Shown: positions 10,820 through 21,967 of the stretch, piece by piece | Layout: each line of letters starts with the position of its first letter | Position numbering within the stretch: position 1 is the first letter of the stretch | NCBI GenBank assembly: GCA_001972305.1 | Contig: BDDD01000568.1 | Location: forward strand, 146,433-210,432 | From: Cephalotus follicularis | Lineage: Eukaryota > Streptophyta > Magnoliopsida > Oxalidales > Cephalotaceae | Direction: 5' to 3' | DNA: 64,000 nucleotides | The notes under the pieces: generated by a model | Told to the model about the DNA's origin: nothing | The model's input: only the letters and a program-made list of their open reading frames with translations | The model's database searches: none | Translations under genes and position numbers: made by a program

Positions 10820-13050
10820 AGACTTTATTTCCAAAACACATCGAAAAATCCAAAATGTAACAGAGTTCATAAAACGAAGGAATATAACAAGGAACGAATA
10901 TCCTCACACATCCATTAAAAACCAAAACTGAATTTATTTCAAATAAATAAGATATGCAAGAAGAGAATTATCCGTACTTATTCATAATAGAAAAACAAAA
11001 TTTATCAAAACCCAAAACAAAGGATGATAATTAAAGACGAAGAATCTGTATCGCATGCAATCACCAAAATAACCTCAAGAATATATATCGATAATTCTCT
11101 AGACCGCTCCTCGGTTGTTGCAAATATCTAACAGAAATAAAAACGTTCTGGTAAGGACTTGAAATAAAATCAGATCTCGACGCATGGGTCACTGTACACT
11201 GATCATGACCATATAAGATAATGATAGGTTTACTAAACCCAATTTGCAGAAGCCTCATCTAAACATAAATTTCAAATTCACTAAATTTCTGTGGTCGTCC
11301 AGGTCATTCAATTTTGAATCATAAAACAAGTTCAGCTCATAATGTCACAAAAATAGCTACAGAAATACAAAATTCAATAGAAAATAGAATTTAACGGAGT
11401 AGAGTTTAGAGTTTACCAAAAACAAACGGAATGGAGGACAGAGCCAGAATCGTGCCGCAGAATTGGAACGGATCACAACTACGTAGAAAACAAAGTCAGA
11501 ATGCTGTCAAAAATGTGTCTGTCAGGCGCGGTTGTTGGCCAATAGCAGTGAAGGTCGGATCTGAAGCGTTAGAGGTCGAGGACCATGAAAATGGGGCGCG
11601 TTTGTCACGGCACAGCTTCATCTTGCCAGAACGAACGCATTTGACCACGGTTGACTTCTCCGTCGATCTGCGTTTTTGGCATCGCAAAGGTTTGGGGCTG
11701 GTCGGGTTTGCTTCATCTCGATGCTAGGATACTGAATCTGGGATTTCCTTGTTGTGATGGTCACCGGAGTGGGAGAATCGACGCCAAACAGTGGCGAGAG
11801 AGAGAAGTCAATCGTGCGTGCAAAGGGGTCATTGGCCAGTGCAGGGATGGCATGTGGTGTGCTCGGGAGGTCGTGGGGGTTCGATCGGTACCTTCGCCGG
11901 CGTCATATCGGCACTAATGCTGACGGCAGGAGTAGAATAGGAGAGAGGGCCGGAGAGAGGGTGGCGGGGAGAGAGAGAGAATGGGAGAAAAAAGAAAAAC
12001 GAATAATGTAAAAATAGGGTTTTTGATTTTCAAATGCTGAAATTGGGTTTTAACACTTAAGTAAAAGCCAAAATTGTTTTATTCATTTATAGTCTTGCTA
12101 TCAAAACCCACTAGGCTAAGGCTAAAACCCACTTAGCCCAACCAAGAGTAAAACAAACTGAAAATGGGCAGTCCACATACCGAAAAAAATCGACAGCCCA
12201 CAAAAAATAGCTGAAAAACCCCGAAAATTTAATATGGAAAACGGGGTATTACATCTCCACCCCCTTAAAAGAAGATTTTGTCCTTAAATCTAAAACCAAT
12301 ACTAACCTGAATCAAACAGATTATCCCAATGGAAAACACCATATCATACCAATGAAAACCTCTAGCAGTATAAAAAAAAAGCAGTATGGATAACCATTAA
12401 AAACCATACTCTTAGGATTTCCCGTAAATCGAGCATGTATTATCCGTTTATCAGACTCCATGCCACCTGATAAACCACAGTTTATATGTTTGGGGATCAA
12501 TTCTCATATTTCCTCACAATCTATATGCTAGGGCTCAGCCTGCACCAGCCTGCATCATAACTAAATCAAATATATCATTTGCATGCGAAGGACAATCCTT
12601 TCAATACTCTCAAAGTTGGGTTTGATCATATCCAATAATATCATACGCATGCGAAAGATAATCATATCAATGAATAATCAATTGAGTACATTCTAACTCT
12701 TATAATCTCCCAAAAATTGGGCATGTAGTATTCGTTTATCGGACTTATGCCCCCTGTAAAGAAAACACAATTTATATCCACACTCCCGAAGAAGGAACCA
12801 GCAGTTATAAATGGGCTCAGCCCTCAGTAAACCACAATTTAAATCCGAATTATATTTCCAATCTCTCATGTGTGAACTCATGCATATCCAATACATCAAC
12901 ACACATATCTCATAAGCACTGCCACATGTCAGCAGGTCGATAACAGAATAAACATATCTCTTAAGTTATCTCTTATACATAATAAGTCTTATAAATCTAT
13001 ACAGTTTAGTTTATAAACAAAAGGCCCTCTTTACTAATCATATAAACAAT

Positions 13051-13166
13051 TTCATATCCATTATCATAAGCAATGAATGTGTGTAGAGGTGTAGCATATA
13101 TATATACTTTCATATCCATTATCATAAGCAATGAATGTGTGTAGAGGTGTAGCATATATATATATG
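13051..13166. repeat. 58-bp direct duplication
   Basis: TTCATATCCATTATCATAAG starts at 13051 and again at 13109, and the copies are almost identical over about 55 bp, ending in AT dinucleotides. The near-identity indicates a recent event, probably slippage or unequal exchange through the flanking ATAT tract. Confidence 0.85.
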
Positions 13167-13560
13167 TATATATATAATATCGATCATGTGAGATGCATAC
13201 CTAGCATAAAAGATATGAACAATGTCATCTCATATCCATATAATCCATAACACAATCTGTCATCAGTTACTCCACCATATATCATCATCCAAGGCCTTTT
13301 GCCCCATATCAATCCATGACTGTGCTATATCTATTACATTTCATATCCGCTTATGGTCCATAGCCGTTTACAATCCATTTTTGTTTATGATTCATAGGCG
13401 TCTAGCACTCCACTAGGAATCTAGAGGCAAACTCCATATCTAGTTGACATCGAGTGGTTGACTAAATACATATACTGTCCCGTACCAGCATATATAAGTA
13501 GTTAACTGTCCTATCAACTCATTCATAATCTATTTTGAGCATCCATGCAATGCCCATCCA

Positions 13561-13730
13561 TTCGTTAACAGTCCATCCAATCACAAACCATTCAATAACG
13601 ACCCATTCGATCACTGTCCGTTCGATAACGGGTCACACGATCACTATCCGTTCAATAATTGTCCTTACAATCGCTATCTGCTCAATAACGATCCTTAACG
13701 ATACGATGCAATCGATAACGATACACTAGC
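13561..13730. repeat. 30-bp (2 x 15-bp) degenerate tandem array
   Basis: Units start at 13561, 13591, 13621, 13651, 13681 and 13711, exactly 30 bp apart, each beginning TTCRATAACG or similar. Each unit divides into two 15-bp halves (TTCAATAACGACCCA / TTCGATCACTGTCCG type). The array probably also covers diverged copies from about 13530. It explains the His/Ser/Ile-rich chance frame here. Confidence 0.85.
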
Positions 13731-13831
13731 CATCCATACCCTATCCATTCATAATGATCATTCATATTCTATCTTGATTAACCACTATTGGATACGGAAG
13801 CTATTCAGACAATACTTATGCCTTTCGGCCC

Positions 13832-13907
13832 ATTCGATCGATCGCTTAGCCATTACAGCTTATTCAATCGGTCACTTACCCATTACGGCTTATTTGGTCG
13901 ATCTATT
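13832..13907. repeat. Second 30-bp array
   Basis: ATTCGATCG, ATTCAATCG and ATTTGGTCG start at 13832, 13862 and 13892. The intervening CCATTACRGCTT is conserved. It has the same period as the array 100 bp upstream and a related TTCRAT start, so it is probably a diverged part of the same expansion. Confidence 0.8.
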
Positions 13908-14024
13908 AATCTCTATACAGTTCATAACCCTCACTAACTCATCCAAAGTTTACTCATTTCGTGCACCCTCTTGTGCAACAGCTGACTCAGCTTCCTGATT
14001 AACATTCCTTAGTCGTCCAATTTT

Positions 14025-15215
14025 GTAATTGTAACGCCCGAGATTTCCATGTCATATTATTTCACAAGTAATTGTACTCTTAAATTGTGGAATTAATAAA
14101 AAGATGGATTTCCCGAATTTGATGATGTTTTCCAATCCTTCTTATTTTGAAGCTTTAGTGTTAAATGTCCAAGAAATGTATAAGGGGCTAAAACGATGCT
14201 GTCTTGAAGGAAAGACGTCGACTCCTTTAAGAAACACGTCGACGCCTTTTTGACAGAACGTTTCACGTAACTGCATGCACATGCACCTCGATCGGGACAA
14301 AGACATCGACGTCTTTGGAAAAGACGTCGACGTCTTAAGTTCGAATGTCTTGCATGTTACCTCCTGACAAAAAACGTGCAAGAGGGGTTTAAGTGGAGGT
14401 CTTCTGCAGAAGCCTTGGTGCATGGTAGAGACGTGTTGTGCATGCTATTTGTTTTCAGACATGCATGTATCTGAGTGGAGGGAGAGGTGTGACACATGGG
14501 AGTGCATGCAGACCATGGTGCCACCCTCAATACCTGCTCCTGCAAAACAAACGGGTCAGATTTGGGAAAGAGGGAATGGACTGTTAGTGCATGCAATGGA
14601 TTTGAGAGGGATGAGAGAGGACTTACCTGCATAAAACGCCTCCTTATTCATCCCTGGGTGGCTACACGCCGTGGCTGTCATGAAACAGAAAGTAAAGAGA
14701 GAAAACACTTCCTTCCTTGACCACCATTGTTGAGCTTGCTGGAAAGCTTGAAAGCTTGGAAGCTTGGAGCTTGGAGCCACTAGTGCAACATCGGGACGAT
14801 CCTTTGGGAGTTGCTGTGACCGGTTGGATACACAAAGGGGTGGACTTTCCTGTTCCTAACGTGGGACAAGAGGTAGGGGAAAGCCATGACTGTATCTCAA
14901 GTTATTATAAACCTGTTGTGGTTATGCTTTTAAGTTGTACTGTTATTTTGATTCTGTTCTTAAAGGAATTTAAACTTGTACTGTATTTCACGCTCCGTTT
15001 TTATGGGCGATTAGCTTAACGACTTGTACTGAAGTAGCGTGTGGTATGGGACACACGTTACGGGTTACAGCTTATGGATTTGTGCTTCCGCAACTGTTTG
15101 TACCTTGTTAAAGGTTTAAGTTTTAAATTTCACGGTTTTGCATGAGCTGTATTGTATGTTAATTGTCTTTACCGCTTTAATGCTGTGTTTATCATAAACG
15201 GGGTGTGACAGTAAT
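14025..15215 (+). mobile_element. Solo LTR of a Tekay-type family, with target duplication
   Basis: The LTR runs 14030-15210 (1181 bp), from TGTAACGCCCGAGA to GGGGTGTGACA, and is flanked by a perfect GTAAT duplication (14025-14029 and 15211-15215). It is homologous to the longer solo LTR at 36403-38965 and to the LTR at the right end of the window (62096-64000), but is shorter than the former in its middle. No internal region is present, which is the product of LTR-LTR recombination. Its palindromic words are GACGTCGACGTC-like (14217-14331). Confidence 0.9.
14214..14334. repeat. Two pairs of GACGTCGACGTC-type words
   Basis: Word cores (GTCGAC or ATCGAC) start at 14217, 14238, 14305 and 14326. 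Both pairs are exactly 21 bp apart. The last word reads GACGTCGACGTC, a perfect 12-bp palindrome. The cluster lies 185-300 bp from the LTR start, the same relative place as in other LTRs here. Confidence 0.9.
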
Positions 15216-16758
15216 ACATAGTAATAACTTATCTAAGCATAAATTATCCTTGGAGATGCAATGGTTTTGTAAAGAAAATTTTTGAGACATAATTTGTAAG
15301 CTAGCCAATTTTGTAATTAGGGTTTCTTTGCATTACCATTCCAACAGTTCTTACTAGTCATCATGTAGTGACTATATGGCATACACGTGGGTGCTCATTA
15401 TTTTATGAGTTCATTGAAGTGGCTCGCAGTAGGAAGACCTGTATGGAGTTTTAGTTATATGTCAGACAAGCTTCCTGTATTGCAGTAGTGTGTGTGGTCC
15501 CTAGACCTGAGCCACCATTAGATGTCTTATGTATAAGATATCATACTTTGATTATACTTAAGAACATCTTCTAACCATGAGGTGTATACAGGTATTAGTT
15601 GGGTATGGTGGATAATGCATGAAGACATGTGAGTGAGCAAAATGTAATCTACTGCTCCTAGTGAATGGAATTTTTGCTTAGGGTTATTAGCTATAATATT
15701 TTCTGGCCAAGATGAAAAGGTATCTGAATGTTGATTCCAATATCAGAGATCAGTTAATTAGAAAGGCTGATTACCTGCGATATCATTTTAATGAATGAGC
15801 TGTTAGGGCCTAAAATGTTCCTTGCCATAGGTTTAATTGGAGCATTATCGGTAGAGGGATTATACGTGCATGTAATTGTAATTCGAGGTTCAAGGTTATA
15901 TTTATATTACTTGGAGGCCAATATGCATTGCTAGATGTCATCATTAGGATAACCGAGATTAATTGATTATTAATCACGTGTAATAAAGAATTAAAATAAG
16001 GGTTTAATTATTTTATATCTATTATAAGTTTCTAATACGATTAGGAATGACTAATTGATCAATCATATGCGTTATGATTAATCCTATGTTTAGCGTAATT
16101 ATGAAGCCATAAGTCACACACAATACAAGTGTGATAATGCAAGAGAATTGGAGAGAAATAATTAATTAGAGAATAAATTATTTGTACTAAGGCGATTAGT
16201 TTAATTGAATAAGCTTATGTGATAAGTTAATGTGATTAATGAGATTAATTATTTGTTACGTTCACTTAAGTTAACTATCTTTGACTTGATCTAGTCAAAG
16301 CTAGTAAGTCATTTAATGACATAGTATATATACTAAGAGTTAGTAAGTAAATTACTAAGGTTCTCATTGTCACAAGAGCATTAAAGAAACTAAGTTAGAG
16401 ACTAGTATCTCCAAGCTTGGTTCTTTCTCTCCTCTTGGCCGAAAATACTAGTCTCTCTCCCATACACTCTCTTGCTTCTCTCTTGGTGTGGACATTCTTG
16501 GAGATAGCATACACTTTTCTATTCAAGAGCTTTGAAGTAGGATAGGTTTTGAAAAGATTTGGAGGAATTAAAGAAACTTTGAGTAAGTGTTATTCATTTT
16601 TGTCTTCTCTTTATTTCTTTGATCTCTTGATATGCCAAAGTGATGCTCAAAATGATCTTGGAATTAGGTTTTGTTTATAGCAAATCCATTCCGTTTTAGG
16701 GTTTACTAGTTAGGGTTAGATTTAGTGTTAATCTAGCCACTTTGTAATGAAACCAACA
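15216..16758 (+). mobile_element. Copia-like LTR, left end uncertain
   Basis: A CA at 16757-16758 followed two bases later by a primer site (16761-16772) marks the 3' end of a 5' LTR. A possible start is TGTTAGGGCC at 15801 (958 bp), but the stretch from about 15350 on resembles the middle of the LTR at 18730-20875 (CCTAGACCTGAGCCAC, CTGGCCAAGATGAAAAGG), so the LTR may be longer. No matching 3' LTR is recognised. 15216-15350 shows nothing identifiable. Confidence 0.45.
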
Positions 16759-16760
16759 AA

Positions 16761-16772
16761 TGGTATCAGAGA
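16761..16772 (+). other. Primer binding site (tRNA-iMet type)
   Basis: TGGTATCAGAGA matches 11 of 12 bases of the usual TGGTATCAGAGC primer site complementary to the 3' end of initiator tRNA-Met. It lies two bases after a CA-ending LTR. Confidence 0.7.
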
Positions 16773-18226
16773 CAACTTTGATAACACTTTGTTATATTTT
16801 TATGGTGTGAAAAATGTATGAGTAATGAGCTTTCCATTAATGTAAAAAGTTTTAGTTTTGGAGACCTAAGTGTTGGTCTAAGGTTAAGTATTAAAATGAT
16901 GAACAAAAGAGCTTTGTTTTGATTTTGGAGGGCACCAATGTAATTGTGTGTGTGTTAGGGATATTTTTCTCTCTTGGACCTAAACCTAAAAATCAACTTG
17001 ACCATGTCCCAAAGTAGATAAAAATTTTAGCCTAATGATCTTCAAACTCCATTAATGGATTTTGTTTGAAGCTCTTAGGTCATCTTAATGAAGATGATGA
17101 CAAAGGCACTTTATGACATTATTGTATAGTCCCTAAACTTTACAATATGTGACACATATTAAAATATTTACCATACTCACTTTAATATCTCAAAAGTTAG
17201 TAAAGTCCATAAAGTTTAGTATAAAAGTTCTATTTAATGTGAATGGATGGTTAGATGTAAGAGTTGCATTTAATTTTGATGTAAATGTTACATTAAAAAG
17301 AGATGTGAGGGTTGAGTGTAAAAGGGACTACGAGTATTAATGGGAGGATGGAATGTGGTATAAGTGTTATGACACTCCATGTGACACTTTCCTTGATTTA
17401 AGGAAGCATGTGTCCAACTTCAATAAGGTAGATTTTATGCAAGATTAAATATTAGCCCTTGAATCAATCCATTTGATGGATGGCTAGGATTTGATCTTCA
17501 CTTTTAGGGCTGAAGTTGTCTCATGTTATGAAGGGTGGATTGAAGGACAAGTGGCATGTGTGTATGGATGACACTTGGCACTTGTTAGGGTTTTTACTAA
17601 ACCCTAACTATCCCTAACCCTAACCCTGACCCAAACTTCTAACCCTAATTGAATGGTTGAACCATGAATAGTATTTAAGACCCAATTCTTAGTGGGCCCT
17701 AGTACCTCTTTGACACATGATGAATAGTAACCAAAGCCCAATCCTTGGTGGGCCCTCGTACCTCTCGGGCCCATGATGAATAGTGACCCAAGCCCAAAAT
17801 TGTTCTTAAATTTTTTTTTCCAAAAGTTGATAATTGTTTTATATGTTCATAATTACTCATACATTTGTCTATTGTATATATTCAATGAGATTGAATACTT
17901 TAATACATGATGTTAGTTCATGGACTTTAGACTAGATGGATGGTTTTATTTATTCAAATGTTGAATGAATTGTATGTTTATTGCTTTAATGATGGGCGTT
18001 TGTAATATTTTTTCAATTAAGGCTTTCATGTCTCTTCTCCCCTAATATGTAATCCGTTTAAACATTCTCTCTTCCCTTTGTAAATCCCTCGATTTGAAAT
18101 CCAATTTCTTTTATAATTAGAAGTATATTGTTTAGTTGACGAGATTTGCAGTAGAAGATTGAAGGAGAAGATAGAAGTGAAAGAGATTTTAGAGGTTATG
18201 AGGCATTTTAGGCTTTAGGGCTACTA
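16773..18226. other. Non-coding internal-like stretch without gag or pol
   Basis: Downstream of the primer site, 1.4 kb contain no recognisable protein motif. A 56-bp tandem repeat (17664-17795) and a short cluster of CCCTAA-like strings (about 17600-17650) are the only structures. It may be the leader of a copia element whose coding part is missing, or a non-autonomous element. 17800-18226 shows nothing beyond AT-rich DNA. Confidence 0.4.
17664..17795. repeat. 56-bp tandem repeat, 2.4 copies
   Basis: ATGAATAGT begins units at 17664, 17720 and 17776, exactly 56 bp apart. Each full unit contains AGTGGGCCCT or GGTGGGCCCT followed by GTACCTCT. The third unit is partial and ends near AAGCCC. Confidence 0.85.
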
Positions 18227-18729
18227 GGTGCTCAACTTCGACTTTAAACAAAAGTTACTTCAAGTCAAGGAGCACCCTATAATCGAAGTCCATAAATGTC
18301 CTATTACCATGTCCAAGGATCACTAATTACCAGCCAATTGAACCGCAATAAACCAATCAAGCATGCATAGGCCATGGGTTGGAGCTAGGGTTTCACAACC
18401 CTAGCTTCAGCTCAAACAATATCAACACAAGGCAAACCCCAAACAATCCATGACCAACACTCCACCCCCTAAGGGTTTAGTTAGGGTTTCACTTAGAAAC
18501 CGTAAGGGTTTAGCTAGGGTTTCAACCATGAAACCCTAGTTGAACCCGAAACCATTAAGAGAGAAAAGGATAAGGTGTTCAAAACATCATTACCCAAAGT
18601 GATGGCTCATTCCTTCAAGAATGCTCCCTTTACACTTTAAGGTTCTTAACTCCCTTCCAAGATCCACTCCTAGAGCTCCAAGCTATCTCCAACTCGCGAC
18701 AAAGAGGAGTTTTCTAAGGGGGCCAAGAC
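18227..18729 (-). repeat. Hairpin followed by an inverted LTR-tail fragment
   Basis: GGTGCTC (18227-18233) and GAGCACC (18270-18276) form a hairpin with further partial pairing inside. From 18277 to 18729 the minus strand resembles the last 500 bp of the LTR family at 18730-20875 (GAATGAGCCATCAC compared with GAAGGAGCCATCACC near 20700). TAAGGGTTTAG repeats at 18470 and 18503. The homology is patchy, so this is moderately supported. Confidence 0.45.
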
Positions 18730-20875
18730 TGTTATATAGGGTGACCCGACAAGCCATTTGATGGGCTTTTGTATCAAACCGATATGTATATATATAAATA
18801 GTCTTATTCCATATATATGACATGTGCTATTTTGTTTATAATTTATATGGCAATATCACTTGTGTTTTATCATATAATCGAAGTAGTCTATATAAACCTA
18901 CTTACGCTTGTGATGCCCTGACATAAGGTTGGATGCCAAGCATGGAGGCAATGAGATTGGCTACCTTATTCCTTATGATGAATTAGTTCCAAGTCATACG
19001 TTCACTTTGTGGGCATTAGGTAACCGATAGACTTGCGCGTATGTTGCCTGTTTTGGGAATTGGAGGATGGAGTCTCTCACTACCATTTGTGTTGCGACAC
19101 TAGGGCAAATACTGGGTGCGCGCTGAGAGCATGTACACTGAACTGGACCCACGTATGCGACATTATTTTGATAGTCGCTATTCTCGTGTCAGTAGTGACT
19201 CCTACTTGTTACGGTTGTGTATAAGTACTAGTCACTTAGCGAGTTCTCGAACTTGTTTTATCCTTAGACCTGAGCGACTACTCTATATTGTATGGAGACG
19301 GTTATGCTTTGATCTCCACCTTACCCAGTTCTTACGCGGGGCTGGAAATCGGGTGGTCTTTGGGTATAATTCAATCTATACGAATGTAAGCGAGTGCGCA
19401 ATATGGGATTGTCACACCTGAGCAAAGGTGATTGGCCCTTTTATGGTCTGATTGTACTTTGGACTTATGAAATACTTGGCCAAGGTTGAGGTGGAATGAA
19501 AATTAGATTTTTGGAGAGTCTACCAAAGGTCCTAGCAATTAATCAGATATTTTAGCCACTGAGGTAATATTAGGGTTGACACGTATCCTTACCCTATACC
19601 TCAGTGGGGCCAACTATGATGAGGGATTATAGTGCACGCGAACCGACGACTCAAAAATTCTCTCTTTACGACAGTGTGTAATAAATTATGAGAAAATTAA
19701 TTAGATTAATATTTCATATTGATAATATCAGATATTAGTCCGGAAGCATTTTAAATTGGTTTGGGACCATTTGGAATGGCTTAACCGAACCCTAGGGGTA
19801 TTTCGGTAATTTATGAACACCACCGATTTTAACCAAGATTTTCAAGGGTCCCTGTCCGATAATTATTTCTTCCTAAATATGTTAGACATATTTAGTCTTG
19901 GTGACAATTATAAAATAAAATATTAGTTAGTGAATTTTGCGAATTGTGTCATCATTAAATGGTGGCATATTCGCTTAATCTTATTTAAGTAATATTTGAA
20001 GGGATATGTGACATTACTAAAATGAGTAGGACTCATTTAAGTTACTGTTGGCTGTTTTCTTGGAGAAGTGAACATGTGTCATACAAAGGATGAGTTGGAC
20101 TCATTTTTGACACGTGTAAAGGCCAGCATGTCTAAACTTTGACTCCTTTGGAGAAGGCGTTGACGCTTAGCCCGTTTTAGCATCGACGCCTTTTGCAGAA
20201 AGCGTCGACACTTAGTGCGTTAATGTGGGCACACTACGTGGTCACGCGACATGGGCACACTCTTCTCCCACTCCCAGCTGATTTTCCTTCTCAGAGAGAA
20301 AAGAGGGAGCACGTTGGTGAGTGGGAAGTGGGTTTCCTTAGAAGAAGCATCATGGTGCATGATGTGTGAGTGTGTGCTAGTGCGTGTTACATCGTGCAAT
20401 GGGTTGGAATAAAACAGAGAACAAAAAATTTCTCTGGGTACGTCCAACACTTGAGAACACACTGCGATCCCTTCACTGATTGGTTCACCAAGCTTGGAGC
20501 TAACCTAGGGTGGATTGTGATTGATAATCTTTGTCAATCTCATTGTTCCCTTTGTGAGCATAGAGAGAAAACACTGTGAGGTGCAAAAACAGAGCATCTG
20601 TCATTTTGGAGTTTGGTGTTTGGAGCAACATTGTTTCATCTTATAGAAGGAACTAAAAGCTTGAAGGGAGTCGTCTCAAGCAAGTAGCGGCAAAGATGAA
20701 GGAGCCATCACCATTCGGTATGACCTCCTTGTTCTTCTCTGTGTCAGCATGTTCATCACATGAGCATGCACGTGTGATGTTCAATTCAAGTATGTAATTG
20801 ATGTGGTGTTCCTTGTGACTTGTATCCCCTGTTTTGAACTTGCTTTAGTGGTGTTAAGGGTTGCTTCCATTGGCA
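18730..20875 (+). repeat. LTR-like repeat, first plus-strand copy
   Basis: It begins TGTTATATAGGGTGACC and runs about 2.15 kb to a palindromic junction near 20876. A second plus-strand copy begins TGTTAGATATAGGGTGACC at 21545 and resumes after a Tekay insertion to about 33965, with the same total length. A minus-strand copy at 33966-34892 plus 47046-47325 is attached to copia pol, so the family is probably copia. The copies differ by an estimated 25-35%, so they are old. No primer site follows this copy. A GTTGAC/GTCGAC cluster lies at 20137-20209. Confidence 0.6.
20137..20209. repeat. GTTGAC/GTCGAC words at about 22-bp spacing
   Basis: Cores start at 20159 (GTTGAC), 20182 (ATCGAC) and 20204 (GTCGAC), with a weaker TTTGAC at 20137. 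The gaps are 22, 23 and 22 bp. Flanks are GCG..GC, the same variant as in the Tekay element at 34893, although this LTR belongs to an unrelated family. Confidence 0.75.
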
Positions 20876-21544
20876 TCTTTAAACAAGAAAATTTTTGTTT
20901 GTACCTTTAACACCCTATGGTCCGATTTCTTTATACGGGGATGGATTACCATTCCTAACAGAAAGTTCTCTCAACACACAAAACAAAATGGAACTTATAA
21001 TCACTTACCATGCAAGGTTCCAAAGGGTTTAATGTCCTCCAAGGAACCTTTGTTGTAAAGAGAGTTCCAAGCTCTAAATGTAGAGACCTAAATAGATAAA
21101 GTTATATTACAATGTGTAATACAACTCCACCTATAGAGATCAAAGGGAGGGTGAGAGGAGATATGTGTGTTGTCTTTCTTCTTGAAGCTCCAAGCTTTCC
21201 AACTCTAGCTTCCAATGGAAGATGAAGAAGAAGAAAGGAAGAAGAGAGAGAGGCACCCATGAGTCAACAAGAGAGAGATGAGTGAAGAATGTTTAAGTGA
21301 GACTCCAAGCCTCTTACTCTCTGTTTTTCTTACCCAAGGGATGGTCATGCTATGAAACAAGGACAGGAGCCCATACTTTGCACCATGCTTGTCATTGCTT
21401 CTCTTACATACTTGAATGTCCAACACTCAAAACATTTTAAATTAAAAATTGGGCATTTTCAGGTCAATTGGGGCGGCCAAAATTGTGTGCCTAGCACCAT
21501 ATAAATTTTGGCCTTACATGCATACACACTCCAAGTATGCATGC
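20876..21544 (-). repeat. Inverted LTR-tail fragment with a palindromic junction
   Basis: The minus strand from 21544 to 20876 resembles the plus-strand tail of the copy ending near 33965: CTCATATCTCCTCTC-like, TAGGTGGAG, TTCCTTGGAGGACAT and GTCGGACCAT-like blocks occur in the same order. At the junction, GGTGTTAA (about 20855) faces TTTAACACC (about 20910) around AAAATTTT, so the tail folds on itself. It ends exactly where the next plus-strand copy begins. Confidence 0.5.
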
Positions 21545-21840
21545 TGTTAGATATAGGGTGACCCTACAAGCCACTAGTTCACTAATTGTAATTGTAATTC
21601 ACCGCATATATATAATCTTGAATTCATTTAATGTTACCTTGTGAAATTTCAATTTAGTTATGGAATGCTGTGTAATAACCGCAAATTCAATTCGTGTACA
21701 CTGTAATATTGATTAATAAAATGTGCACTCATTTGAATTTAATGTCCAATTATTATAATTTATGATTGGTAATTGCTTGGGATGAATGGAGATGCAATTT
21801 AGTGAAGATCGGACTTAAGAAACCCTAAAACAGCCTTTGA

Positions 21841-21967
21841 CAACCGACTGCCATAGGGGTCAGTCTACTTCCTGGTTTGTGAAGGGGCAGCCGACTGTCA
21901 CAGGGGAGCAGTCGACTGCCTGATGCGTGTTGTGGACAGTCGACTGTCCAATGCATCCAGTCGACTG
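21841..21967. repeat. CAGTCGACTG word cluster 1, Tekay 5' LTR
   Basis: Words start at 21841, 21861, 21888, 21909, 21937 and 21958, giving gaps of 20, 27, 21, 28 and 21. The counterpart cluster in the 3' LTR is at 29360-29486. It lies 170-300 bp from the LTR start. Confidence 0.88.

Larger units (their letters stand above)
2873..10824 (-). mobile_element. Athila-type Ty3/gypsy element, shortened, with target duplication
   Basis: The element occupies 2878-10819 and is flanked by a perfect 5-bp duplication AGACT (2873-2877 and 10820-10824). Read on the minus strand it has a 5' LTR (9314-10819), a primer site (9291-9307), a gag region, a protease region, the very end of pol, a polypurine tract (4456-4466) and a 3' LTR (2878-4455). 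The primer site and the gag and protease motifs point to Athila. No reverse transcriptase, RNase H or integrase core is recognisable, so it is a broken, shortened derivative that would depend on other copies. The LTRs differ by roughly 5-12% in the parts I compared, which makes it several million years old at commonly used plant rates. Confidence 0.88.
1824..12253 (-). mobile_element. Minus-strand Ty3/gypsy-type LTR, split by an Athila element
   Basis: On the minus strand an LTR starts TGTAATACCCCG at 12253, directly after a polypurine tract read on that strand (12254-12270, AAGGGGGTGGAGA), so it is a 3' LTR. It continues down to 10820 and resumes from 2877 to 1824, giving about 2.5 kb once the Athila insertion is removed. 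The start sequence and tract resemble Tekay-type chromoviruses. The minus-strand end is not seen because the SIRE-like element abuts it. The expected pol coding region is not recognisable beyond 12270. Confidence 0.55.
12254..14029. other. Unclassified repeat-rich DNA without a gene
   Basis: After the polypurine tract at 12254-12270 no gag or pol homology is seen. The stretch contains diverged direct duplications (GCATGTA..CGTTTATC near 12434 and 12720; GCATGCGAA near 12579 and 12650), a recent 58-bp duplication (13051-13166) and two 30-bp arrays (13561-13730, 13832-13907). The composition suggests an old minus-strand LTR or a non-autonomous element, but no ends or target duplications were found. 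Confidence 0.4.

Noticed and set aside
11431-12011. Cluster of medium frames on both strands near 11.4-12.0 kb
   Set aside because: GC-richer part of the minus-strand LTR ending at 12253. The frames overlap on both strands and match no family I recognise.
17600-17655. Interstitial telomeric repeat (CCCTAAC strings)
   Set aside because: Only a few imperfect units (CCCTAAC, CCCTGAC, CCCTAAT) in 50 bp. They are too few and irregular to call a telomeric tract.
18470-18545. Telo-box promoter cluster (AAACCCTAA and TTAGGGTTT strings)
   Set aside because: The strings fall in a 33-bp duplication within an inverted LTR-like fragment, and no gene follows.
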